DNA of 48,048 nt from G020354085 sp964629975 (GCA_964629975.1 CAZVUN010000005.1:1-48048), one strand, 5' to 3'; counted from the stretch's first letter, positions 1 through 6,958 are shown. The notes: a model not told the origin generated them from the sequence alone. Numbers and translations: made by a program.

Positions 1-18
1 CTCCAAGTTAGGTCATCT

Positions 19-1209
19 GTATTCCGCCGCGAAACGCGGCGGCCTCATTGAAGCTGGCATAGTTGTGTCGCAGCCATGCACGAACTATAAAGTATTCCGC
101 CGCGAAACGCGGCGGCCTCATTGAAGCGCGTCATAGGCATCAGCCTCGTTCGGGATCGTGAAGTATTCCGCCGCGAAACGCGGCGGCCTCATTGAAGCGT
201 GTTCTCGGCGGCGGCCTTCGCGCTGCATATTAATGTATTCCGCCGCGAAACGCGGCGGCCTCATTGAAGCTCGCCCGCCAAGCGCGAGAAACATCCGCTC
301 GGCGGGTATTCCGCCGCGAAACGCGGCGGCCTCATTGAAGCGCCGTGATTCATTTCAGATACCTCCGAATGATGGTGTATTCCGCCGCGAAACGCGGCGG
401 CCTCATTGAAGCGTGGTGGATGCGCTGGGTGTCGGCGCAGGAACGGCGGTATTCCGCCGCGAAACGCGGCGGCCTCATTGAAGCTTAACAGGTGCAGGCA
501 TGGTCATTTCCTCATGGTCAGTATTCCGCCGCGAAACGCGGCGGCCTCATTGAAGCTTTGTGAGGAGACGGAAATGCTGCAGCCAGCCCATAGTATTCCG
601 CCGCGAAACGCGGCGGCCTCATTGAAGCAATAGCATCGCGTTTGCCCAACCAATCTAGAGGAGATATTCCGCCGCGAAACGCGGCGGCCTCATTGAAGCG
701 TCCGTGTACAGATAAAGCCGCTCGCCGGACGGGCGGTATTCCGCCGCGAAACGCGGCGGCCTCATTGAAGCCATGGATTCTTCTCCTGTTGTCTTACGTG
801 AAGTTGGGTATTCCGCCGCGAAACGCGGCGGCCTCATTGAAGCGCCCGTAGAACGGATCCACGTCCGGATTCTGTACGTGGTATTCCGCCGCGAAACGCG
901 GCGGCCTCATTGAAGCCGCCAGATTGATCGTGTAATGCCCATGAGCGCAGCCGTAGGTATTCCGCCGCGAAACGCGGCGGCCTCATTGAAGCCCGTCATT
1001 GCGCTTGCCGTCCGGATTGCGCTTCCATGTATTCCGCCGCGAAACGCGGCGGCCTCATTGAAGCTGGATCAGCCAACGCAGCACAGTATCCGGATTGCGG
1101 CGTATTCCGCCGCGAAACGCGGCGGCCTCATTGAAGCTGCGGTCGCACTCGCCTCGCGACCTCCAACGTGCACGTATTCCGCCGCGAAACGCGGCGGCCT
1201 CATTGAAGC
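19..1209 (+). CRISPR. CRISPR array, 17 repeats of 36 bp, 16 complete spacers
   Basis: Repeats start at 19, 92, 163, 235, 306, 377, 449, 521, 593, 664, 736, 808, 881, 957, 1029, 1102 and 1174. They begin GTATTCCGCC and end CTCATTGAAGC, and are identical except the tenth, whose first base is A. The centre is a perfect 8-bp stem, CCGCCGCG and CGCGGCGG, around an AAA loop. Spacers are 35-37 nt except number 13 (917-956), which is 40 nt. Bases 1-18 are the end of a further spacer, so the array continues beyond the left edge. The ATTGAAGC end resembles the 5' handle of class 1 crRNAs, which suggests transcription rightward with the leader off the left edge (inference). Subtype cannot be fixed from the repeat. 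No intact cas gene lies in the window; the type I-C-like cas1 remnant at 2886 is associated with a different repeat. Confidence 0.98.
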
Positions 1210-1228
1210 GCGTGCCAGACATCCCTGT

Positions 1229-1289
1229 CGTCGCGCTCAGGACGCTCGATGCCCCAGCCCGGACTTCCTTGTCCGGGCGTTCGCCGGCG
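1229..1289 (+). repeat. 61-bp direct repeat, copy 1, with internal hairpin
   Basis: This 61-bp segment recurs at 1915-1975 in the same orientation with only a handful of differences. Its centre is a perfect stem, CCCGGAC and GTCCGGG, around a six-base loop (TTCCTT here, TTCCCT in the other copy), followed by GCGTTCGCCGGCG. It starts 19 bases after the last CRISPR repeat. It could be a REP-like extragenic palindrome or the boundary of a small inserted segment. The two copies bracket the tRNA-like gene. Confidence 0.8.
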
Positions 1290-1410
1290 GCGGGGCAGGG
1301 ACGCGAGTCGTTGGCGCGTCGGGCGGGAACATACGCGCGCGCCCGAGCCTAGCGAGGGTTGCCTTGACGGGGGAGCACGGGGCGCACAATTGAACTGCGC
1401 CGGTAGCGGT

Positions 1411-1484
1411 CGCGCCGGGCAGGACTCGAACCCGCATCTAACGCCTAGTCGGGGCGTTGCTCTATCCGATTGAGCTACCGGCGC
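1411..1484 (-). tRNA. tRNA-Arg-like gene with abnormal anticodon loop
   Basis: The minus strand folds as a full cloverleaf: acceptor arms GCGCCGG and CCGGCGC pair perfectly, T8 and A14 are present, the D stem is GCTC/GAGC, and the T arm has the standard TTCGAGT loop. The body resembles bacterial tRNA-Arg(UCU), including a GAGCAACG stretch and a G discriminator, with no encoded CCA. The anticodon stem ACGCC/GGCGT encloses the loop CCGACTA, so position 33 is C rather than the near-universal U and the triplet in the anticodon position is GAC. A normal Arg anticodon is absent. It may be a mutated tRNA remnant in an accessory region, or a tRNA-like RNA with another role. The charging identity is uncertain. 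Confidence 0.7.
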
Positions 1485-1517
1485 TCCCGTGCGCGAGCGC
1501 CCCCGCGCCGCAGCCCG

Positions 1518-1720
1518 TCAAGGTCGCGCTACCTTGAAAGGGTGGGGGACGCGCCGTAGAGTGGTCGGCAATAAGGCAAGGGTGTCGCCGTAACGACGGC
1601 ATCTAGTCAGCGTCTCGTCCAGTGGGCGTTTGCCGAATCGACTGGACACGAAATAAGGCAGGAGCGCCACCGGCGACGGCGGCGTTATATCGGCACCTCG
1701 CGCAGTGGGTGCGATGCCGA
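1518..1720 (+). other. Hairpin-rich non-coding stretch, possible structured RNA
   Basis: No convincing reading frame crosses this stretch. On the plus strand it holds consecutive inverted repeats: TCAAGGT/ACCTTGA at 1518-1537 with a six-base loop, GCCGT/ACGGC near 1587-1600, GTCCAGT/ACTGGAC at about 1618-1648, and TCGGCA/TGCCGA at 1690-1720 with an inner CACC/GGTG pairing. The word AATAAGGCA occurs twice, near 1570 and 1652, each followed by a short GC-rich hairpin. A terminator-like hairpin follows at 1738. This could be a structured non-coding RNA or merely GC-rich spacer; I do not recognise a known RNA family. Confidence 0.3.
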
Positions 1721-1737
1721 GATAGACTGCGTTACCC

Positions 1738-1769
1738 AACGGGCCGCCGCGTGCGGCCCGTTGCTGTTT
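1738..1769 (+). terminator. Terminator-like hairpin
   Basis: A perfect 10-bp stem, AACGGGCCGC and GCGGCCCGTT, encloses a CGCGT loop and is followed by GCTGTTT. The stem is strong but the T tract is short and interrupted. It could end transcription coming rightward from the CRISPR array or from the hairpin-rich stretch just before it. Confidence 0.5.
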
Positions 1770-1914
1770 GCCCGCCCGGGCGACGCGGTGCGTGCGGCGG
1801 CATGCAGCGTGACGCACGGGCAATCAGAGTACGCGGCGCGCCGCGCGCGGATCGCGCCAGCGTCTTCGCCGCGCACGCGGGGATAAACCGGATCTACCGC
1901 GCTCCGATCTAATT

Positions 1915-1975
1915 CGTCGCGCTCGGGATTCTCGACACCCCAGCCCGGACTTCCCTGTCCGGGCGTTCGCCGGCG
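1915..1975 (+). repeat. 61-bp direct repeat, copy 2
   Basis: This is the second copy of the element at 1229-1289, with the same CCCGGAC/GTCCGGG hairpin. It runs directly into a palindrome, CGCGAAGGTCC-ACC-GGACC, that is cut by the N run at 1993. Between the copies lie only the tRNA-like gene and the hairpin stretch. Confidence 0.8.
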
Positions 1976-1992
1976 CGAAGGTCCACCGGACC

Positions 1993-2002
1993 NNNNNNNN
2001 NN
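1993..2002. other. Assembly gap (10 N)
   Basis: Ten unknown bases follow immediately after CGCGAAGGTCC-ACC-GGACC (1974-1992), which is the left arm and loop of an almost complete palindrome. The missing right end would be expected to begin TTCGCG, by analogy with the related palindrome at 2129-2153. Repeated palindromes commonly break short-read assembly, so the true content and size here are unknown. Confidence 0.95.
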
Positions 2003-2094
2003 GCTGGATACGCCCGGCCAGGTGCATCCCCATCCGAATCCGTATGCGAGCGAGGCGGAAATGCGTACTCCCCCTCCCCCTAGTATTCCCGCCG

Positions 2095-2119
2095 GGGTGC
2101 ACGAAAATGACGTGCACCC
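2095..2119. repeat. 9-bp inverted repeat
   Basis: GGGTGCACG at 2095-2103 and CGTGCACCC at 2111-2119 form a perfect 9-bp stem around AAAATGA. No T tract follows. It might be an operator or an RNA hairpin; no gene starts directly after it. Confidence 0.5.
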
Positions 2120-2128
2120 ATTCGGCGG

Positions 2129-2153
2129 CGCGAATGTCCACCGGACCTTCGCG
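2129..2153. repeat. Palindrome related to the one at the N gap
   Basis: CGCGAA (2129-2134) pairs with TTCGCG (2148-2153), and GTCC pairs with GGAC around an ACC loop, with one mismatch at 2135/2147. The sequence CGCGAA-G-GTCC-ACC-GGACC at 1974-1992 is the same element without its right end. After it, an open frame at about 2154-2337 ending TGA has fairly regular GC-rich third positions (it reads ...DFWPVEDYRRPG...). This may be the 3' end of an unrecognised gene; confidence in that is low. Confidence 0.5.
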
Positions 2154-2333
2154 ACAGCCCCGGCTCACCCGCCGCGACTTCTGGCCGGTGGAAGACTACC
2201 GCCGCCCTGGACGACGCGCGCCGCTGCCCGAAGTGCTCCTTGCGCGACACATCTGCCAGCCGGAGTTGTCGCGCGCCAGTGGCAAATTGACGGCACTGCG
2301 TGCAGCGCTGGTTGAGCCCGAGGATGAAGCGCC

Positions 2334-2363
2334 GTGACAGGGCACAAAGACGCCCTCTATACT
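2334..2363 (+). promoter_or_regulatory. Likely sigma70-type promoter of the hicBA remnant
   Basis: GTGACA at 2334-2339 and TATACT at 2358-2363 are separated by 18 bp, about 40 bases before the hicB start, and a GGAG ribosome-binding site lies at about 2391. The promoter still looks intact although both genes behind it are broken. Confidence 0.5.
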
Positions 2364-2403
2364 GACACTAACAGTGGTCCGTGCAATTTTGGAGCAAAAT
2401 AAA

Positions 2404-2611
2404 ATGAACGAAATCCTGTTTCTCGTGGAGACCGCCCCAGAAGGGGGGATACACCGCCCGCGCCCTCGGGGAGTCCATCTTCACTGAGGCGGACGATTTG
2501 GAAAGCCTGCATCGGCAGGTGCGCGATGCCGTGCGCTGCCGCTTCGAAGAAGGACAGGCACCGCGCCTGCTCCGGCTGCACTTCACGCATGAGGAAGTGA
2601 TCGCGGTATGA
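2404..2611 (+). pseudogene. hicB: HicB-like antitoxin, frameshifted remnant
   Basis: The start MNEILFLVETAPEGG is typical of the short HicB-like partner found next to HicA. The six-G run at 2443-2448 throws the frame off. Deleting one G restores a continuous 68-residue product with YTARALGESIFTEADD and a terminal EEVIAV, ending at the TGA at 2609-2611. That stop overlaps the ATG of the hicA remnant, as expected for a co-translated toxin-antitoxin operon. HicB proteins neutralise the HicA mRNA-interferase and repress their own promoter (family knowledge). The single extra G could be a homopolymer sequencing error, but the stops in the adjacent hicA argue for genuine decay. Confidence 0.75.
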
Positions 2612-2850
2612 GGTTGCCGCGCGACGTCTCCGGCGGCGAGCTGATCAAGTTGCTCGCCCGCCTCGGCTAGCGCGTCACTCGACAGACCGGCAGTCACATG
2701 CGTCTGGCCTGCGGCTAACTCAAACCACATAACCTCACCGTTCCCAACCACAGCCGACTGCGCGTGGGCACGCTCGCGGCGATTCTCGCCGACATTGCCG
2801 CGCATCACCGCGTTGATCGCGATGAGTTGCTGCGGAAATTGTTCGGTTAA
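2608..2850 (+). pseudogene. hicA: HicA-like mRNA-interferase toxin with two in-frame stops
   Basis: The 81-codon frame starts MRLPRDVSGGELIKLL and continues with TRQTGSHMRL, TVPNHSRLRVGTL and DRDELLRKLFG, all characteristic of HicA/YcfA dsRBD-fold toxins. The QTGSH histidine is the family's catalytic residue. TAG at 2668-2670 falls where relatives have Tyr (the G-Y-R-V position), and TAA at 2716-2718 falls where a Glu-like codon is expected. The overlap with hicB and the position directly before cas1 suggest the pair was once intact beside a CRISPR locus. HicA toxins cleave mRNA during stress; this copy cannot give a full product under the standard code. Confidence 0.75.
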
Positions 2851-2885
2851 TTGAATGCCCGGCCACGGCCAAGTGAGGGGTCCGA

Positions 2886-3548
2886 ATGGCTTTGCTGCTC
2901 AACACACTGTACGTCACCACATCGGACGCCTACCTGCGCCTGAAAGGCGAAACGCTGTGCGTGATGGTGGAGAAAGAGAAACGGTTACAGGTTCCGATGC
3001 ACCACTTGGGGAGCATCGACTGTTTCGGCGATGTGATGTTGAGTCCGGCACTGCTTGGTCGCTGCATGCAAGAGGGACGCAGCGTGGTGTGGCTGGAACG
3101 CGGCGGGCGCTTTCAGGCGCGCGTGGAAGGCCCGGTGAGTGGCAACATTTTACTGCGGCAGGCGCAGTATCGGGCGGCCGACGACCCGGCCAAGACGATC
3201 GAGCTGGCGCGCGCCTTCCTGGCGGGGAAGCTGCGCAACAGCCGCAATGTCTTGGCGCGCGGCGTACGGGATGGGCAGAACGAAACCGAACGCGCCGTGC
3301 TCGTACAAAATGCGCGGCTCGTGGCGGGACATCTGCGCAAGCTTCCACACACACCGGACCTGGACACACTGCGCGGCGAAGAAGGCAATGCAGCTCGCAT
3401 CTATTTCCAGTCCATGCAATACCTCATCCGCCAACCCCTTCGTAGCGATTTCGCCTTCGATGCACGCAGTCGGCGGCCGCCAACCGATCCCATGAACGCG
3501 ATGCTGTCCTTTTTCTAGGCCGTTTTGCTGCATGATTGCCGCAGCGCG
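2886..3548 (+). pseudogene. cas1: Type I-C-like Cas1 integrase, truncated
   Basis: The frame opens MALLLNTLYVTTSDAYL and matches subtype I-C Cas1 through the beta-rich N-terminal domain (about 1-75), the EGPVSGN linker, and the helical domain with the catalytic Glu of EEGNAARIYF (E166). After 210 residues it meets TAG at 3516-3518. The downstream codons still read A-V-L-L-H-D-C-R-S-A, as in intact Cas1, until 3548, where a CRISPR repeat begins abruptly. A complete protein would be about 340 residues; the later His and Asp of the active site are lost. Cas1 with Cas2 inserts new spacers. No cas4, cas2 or interference gene is present. GAGGGG precedes the start. Confidence 0.85.
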
Positions 3549-3625
3549 GTATCGCCCGCTTGATTGAGCGGGCGCGGATTGAAACCCGCCGGACGCCGTC
3601 GCTCTCCATGTTGCGGGTTGAAACA
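3549..3625 (+). CRISPR. Remnant of a second CRISPR array
   Basis: A 37-bp unit at 3549-3585 begins GTATCGCCCGC, carries a CGCCCGC/GCGGGCG stem around TTGATTGA, and ends GCGGATTGAAAC. This is the classic end of type I-C or similar repeats and is distinct from the array at 19-1209. After a short spacer-like stretch, a partial copy ending GCGGGTTGAAAC lies at 3611-3625. It directly abuts the broken end of cas1, so a deletion probably removed the rest of cas1, cas2, the leader and most of the array. The 123 bases after it, up to pyrD, hold no gene that I see. Confidence 0.7.
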
Positions 3626-3748
3626 CCATCGGCACATCTTTAGCTACGAGCGGAAACACAGCGCTCGCCCGCGAGCCGACCATGCTTTCAGGTGCACCAG
3701 CCCCCGCATGACCGTCCTGGTTCCAGCGCCGCGGCAAGCCCGGGCACG

Positions 3749-4825
3749 CTAGCGGCGCGCCTGGGCGAGCGCCTCGGCGAGGGTCGCGCAGCCGCTCGCG
3801 CGTACGCGCGCGGCGAGGCCGCGCACGATCTCGGCGACCACACCCGGACCGCGAAAGATGAGGGCGGTGTAGAGCTGCACGGCATCGGCGCCGGCGACGA
3901 GCTTCTCCCACGCGTCCTCGGCGGTTTCGATGCCGCCCACGCCGATGATCGGGATGTGGCCCTGCAGGCGCGCGTACAACTGGCGGATGACGTGGGTTGA
4001 CAATGGGCGCAGCGGCCGGCCGCTCAGGCCACCGGCCTGGCGGGCGAGCGCGTGCTGTGCGAGCCCCGGGCGCGTCACGGTGGTATTGGTGGCGATCACG
4101 CCGTCGAAGGCATGCGCGAGCAGCAGCCGCGCGATCTCGGCGATCTGCTCGTCATCCAGGTCGGGCGCGATCTTGAGCGCAATCGGCACGTAGCGGTCAT
4201 GGGCGGCGCGCAGCTTCTCCTGCTCGGCCTTGAGCGCGGCGAGCAGGCGTTCGAGCTCGCCGCCCTCCTGCAATGCGCGCAAGCCCGGGGTGTTGGGTGA
4301 GGAGATGTTGACGGTCACGTAGTCGGCATGCGCGTACACCGCACGCAACGCGACACGGTAGTCGTCGACCGCCTGTTCGTTCGGCGTGTCCTTGTTCTTG
4401 CCGATGTTGATGCCGAGCGGGCAGGGGTGCCCGCCGCGCACCAGGTTGTCGAGGAACTGGGCGACCCCGACGTTGTTGAAGCCCATGCGGTTGATGATGG
4501 CGTGCTCGGGCACCAGCCGGAACAGGCGCGGGCGCGGATTGCCGGCCTGCGGGCGCGGCGTGACCGTGCCGAGCTCGAGAAAGCCGAAACCGAGATCGGC
4601 AAACGCGCGCGCGCATTCGGCGTTCTTGTCGAGCCCCGCCGCCAGTCCCACCGGGTTGGCCAGCTCGAGCCCCATGACCCGCACCGGCAGACGCGGCACG
4701 CGCGCGCGCATTGCTGCGTGTATCCCCGGCAGCGCGCTCAGCCGGCGCAGGCCCTGTAGCGTGAGGTGATGGATCGTCTCCGGGTCGAACCGGAAGAGCA
4801 GCGGACGGAGCAGGCGGTACGACAC
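3749..4825 (-). CDS. pyrD: Dihydroorotate dehydrogenase (quinone), class 2
   Basis: PyrD oxidises dihydroorotate to orotate in pyrimidine synthesis and passes electrons to quinones at the inner membrane. The 358-residue product begins (M)SYRLLRPLLFRFDPE, the amphipathic helix of class 2 enzymes. It shows NISSPNTPGLR, with the catalytic Ser at residue 175, GINIGKNKDTP, and the flavin phosphate loop IIGVGGI. The GTG start at 4825 was chosen because it fits the family N-terminus; the open frame extends far upstream only as a shadow of glgB. The gene is divergent from glgB. The tail is slightly longer than in E. coli (336 aa). Confidence 0.97.
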   Translation of the reverse strand: MSYRLLRPLLFRFDPETIHHLTLQGLRRLSALPGIHAAMRARVPRLPVRVMGLELANPVGLAAGLDKNAECARAFADLGFGFLELGTVTPRPQAGNPRPRLFRLVPEHAIINRMGFNNVGVAQFLDNLVRGGHPCPLGINIGKNKDTPNEQAVDDYRVALRAVYAHADYVTVNISSPNTPGLRALQEGGELERLLAALKAEQEKLRAAHDRYVPIALKIAPDLDDEQIAEIARLLLAHAFDGVIATNTTVTRPGLAQHALARQAGGLSGRPLRPLSTHVIRQLYARLQGHIPIIGVGGIETAEDAWEKLVAGADAVQLYTALIFRGPGVVAEIVRGLAARVRASGCATLAEALAQARR

Positions 4826-4925
4826 GGCTGGGTCGTGGGGCGGTGGGCCGGCGTTGGACGCAGCCGATGATAGCGCAGCTCCTGCCGCGAGCGCACGCGA
4901 CACCGGCGCGGCGTGCGCGTTCGCA

Positions 4926-4954
4926 TTGAATGCCGCATCCAAATGCAATAGAGT
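4926..4954 (+). promoter_or_regulatory. Possible glgB promoter
   Basis: TTGAAT (4926-4931), a 17-bp spacer and TAGAGT (4949-4954) lie about 65 bases before the glgB start in the pyrD-glgB divergent region. The match to the sigma70 consensus is moderate. Confidence 0.35.
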
Positions 4955-5017
4955 CGGCGCACAACGCAGTTCACGCGCCGCACGGCGCGGCGCGCGATTG
5001 AGAGGAGTCCGTCGAGC

Positions 5018-6958
5018 ATGGTTCCGGTGGAAACCGCCAGCGTGGCAAGCGCGGTCGAGTCGTTCAGTCTGCTCACCGACTACGACGTGTTTCTGCTGCG
5101 CGAAGGGCGACACGTGCGCCTGTACGAAAAGCTCGGCGCGCACCTGGTCGAGCACAAGGGTGTGCGCGGCACCGTGTTCGCGGTGTGGGCGCCGAATGCC
5201 GAGCAGGTGTCGGTGATCGGCGACTTCAACGGCTGGCATCGTGGCCAGCACCGGCTGCACCCGCGGCCCGACGGCAGCGGCATCTGGGAGGGTTTCATCG
5301 GCGGCGTCGGCCACGGGGCGATCTACAAGTACCACATCGTGTCGCGCCACGACGGCTATCGCGTCGACAAGGCCGATCCGTTCGCGCTGCGCAGCGAGGA
5401 GCCGCCGCGCACCGCCTCGATCGTGTGGGACAACGACTACGCGTGGCAGGACGGCGACTGGATGGCGCACCGCGCGCACGCCAACGCCTTGAATGCGCCG
5501 ATCAGCATCTACGAGCTGCATCTCGGCTCCTGGCAGCGCGTGCCGGAGGAGGGTGCCCGCTCGCTTACCTATCGCGAGCTGGCCCCGCGCCTGGCCAATT
5601 ACGTGCGCGAGATGGGCTTCACGCATGTGGAGCTGCTGCCGGTGATGGAGCACCCGTTCTACGGGTCGTGGGGCTACCAGACCACCGGCTACTTCGCGCC
5701 GAGCGCGCGCTATGGCACGCCGCAGGATTTCATGTACTTCGTGGACACCCTGCACCAGGCCGGTATCGGCGTGATCCTCGATTGGGTGCCGTCGCACTTC
5801 CCGACCGACCAGCACGGGCTGTCGTATTTCGATGGCACCTATCTCTACGAGCACGCCGACCCCAAGCGCGGTTTTCATCCGGAGTGGAGTTCGAGCATCT
5901 TCAATTACGGACGGCACGAGGTGCGCTCGTTCCTGCTGAGCTCGGCGCTGTTCTGGATCGATCGCTATCACGGCGACGGGCTGCGGGTCGACGCCGTGGC
6001 CTCGATGCTGTATCTCGATTACGCGCGCAAGCCCGGGGAGTGGATCCCCAATCCGTACGGCGGCAACGAGGACCTGGACGCGATCGCCTTCCTGCGCGCG
6101 CTCAACGAGGCGGTGTACCGCGATCATCCCGACACGCAGACCATCGCGGAGGAGTCGACCGCCTGGCCGATGGTGTCGCGCCCGACCTATGTCGGGGGGC
6201 TGGGCTTCGGCATGAAGTGGAACATGGGGTGGATGCACGACACGCTGTTCTACATGTCGCGCGATCCGGTGTACCGCAAGTACCACCACGACCAGCTCAC
6301 CTTCAGCATCTGGTACGCGTTCCACGAGAATTTCGTGCTGCCGCTTTCGCACGACGAGGTCGTGCACGGCAAGGGCTCGCTGCTCAACAAGATGCCGGGC
6401 GACGACTGGCAGAAGTTCGCCAATCTGCGCGCCCTGTTCGGCTACATGTGGACGCACCCGGGCAAGAAGCTGCTGTTCATGGGCGGCGAGATCGGCCAGT
6501 GGCGCGAGTGGAACCACGATGACAGCCTCGACTGGCACCTGCTGCAGTACGGTCCGCACCAGGGGCTGCGACGCTGTGTGAGCGATCTCAACCGCCTGTA
6601 CCGGGCCGAGCCGGCGCTGCACGAGATCGATTTCGGCAACGAGGGTTTCGAGTGGGTCGACGTGCACGACTGGGCAGCCAGTGTCGTGAGCTATCTGCGC
6701 AAGGCGCGTGACCCCAACAATGCGCTGCTGGTGGTGTGCAACTTCACGCCGGTGCCGCGCCACGGCTACCGCGTCGGCGTGCCGCGCCCGGGCTACTGGC
6801 GCGAGGTGTTCAACAGCGATGCCGCGCTGTATGGCGGCAGCAACCTCGGCAACGGCGGCGGCGTCGAGAGCGCCCCCGAGCCTGCCCAGGGCCGCGCCCA
6901 TTCCCTCACCGTGACGCTGCCACCGCTCAGCGTGCTGTGCTTCCAGGCACCGCGCTGA
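5018..6958 (+). CDS. glgB: 1,4-alpha-glucan branching enzyme
   Basis: GlgB introduces alpha-1,6 branches into glycogen. The 646-residue protein has a CBM48 module around residues 45-130 (FAVWAPNAEQVSVIGDFNGW) and a GH13 barrel containing DWVPSHFPTD, GDGLRVDAVAS with the nucleophile Asp near 325, EEST with the acid/base Glu near 378, and LSHDEVVHGKGS. A C-terminal beta domain ends the protein. AGAGGAG sits about 10 bases before the ATG. Length is close to short-form GlgB lacking an extra N1 module. No glgA, glgC, glgP or glgX is next to it, so it stands alone here. Confidence 0.97.
   Translation: MVPVETASVASAVESFSLLTDYDVFLLREGRHVRLYEKLGAHLVEHKGVRGTVFAVWAPNAEQVSVIGDFNGWHRGQHRLHPRPDGSGIWEGFIGGVGHGAIYKYHIVSRHDGYRVDKADPFALRSEEPPRTASIVWDNDYAWQDGDWMAHRAHANALNAPISIYELHLGSWQRVPEEGARSLTYRELAPRLANYVREMGFTHVELLPVMEHPFYGSWGYQTTGYFAPSARYGTPQDFMYFVDTLHQAGIGVILDWVPSHFPTDQHGLSYFDGTYLYEHADPKRGFHPEWSSSIFNYGRHEVRSFLLSSALFWIDRYHGDGLRVDAVASMLYLDYARKPGEWIPNPYGGNEDLDAIAFLRALNEAVYRDHPDTQTIAEESTAWPMVSRPTYVGGLGFGMKWNMGWMHDTLFYMSRDPVYRKYHHDQLTFSIWYAFHENFVLPLSHDEVVHGKGSLLNKMPGDDWQKFANLRALFGYMWTHPGKKLLFMGGEIGQWREWNHDDSLDWHLLQYGPHQGLRRCVSDLNRLYRAEPALHEIDFGNEGFEWVDVHDWAASVVSYLRKARDPNNALLVVCNFTPVPRHGYRVGVPRPGYWREVFNSDAALYGGSNLGNGGGVESAPEPAQGRAHSLTVTLPPLSVLCFQAPR

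Noticed and set aside
158..1393. Several open frames running through the CRISPR array with repeated peptides such as IPPRNAAASLK
   Set aside because: They are translations of the CRISPR repeat in two frames, not genes.
1444..1452. CTA within the anticodon loop of the tRNA-like gene, suggesting an amber suppressor
   Set aside because: With the anticodon stem paired correctly the CTA is out of register (the triplet in place is GAC), and TAG ends ordinary genes such as pyrD and ilvD here, so general recoding is unlikely.
2082..2094. GTATTCCCGCCGG resembling the start of the CRISPR repeat
   Set aside because: Only about 11 bases match, with an extra C, and the rest of the repeat is absent.
4826..6901. 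A very long minus-strand open frame through glgB that extends the pyrD frame to over 1000 codons
   Set aside because: The part upstream of 4825 is antisense to glgB, is His/Arg/Ala-rich and matches no family; GC-rich codon use creates such shadows.
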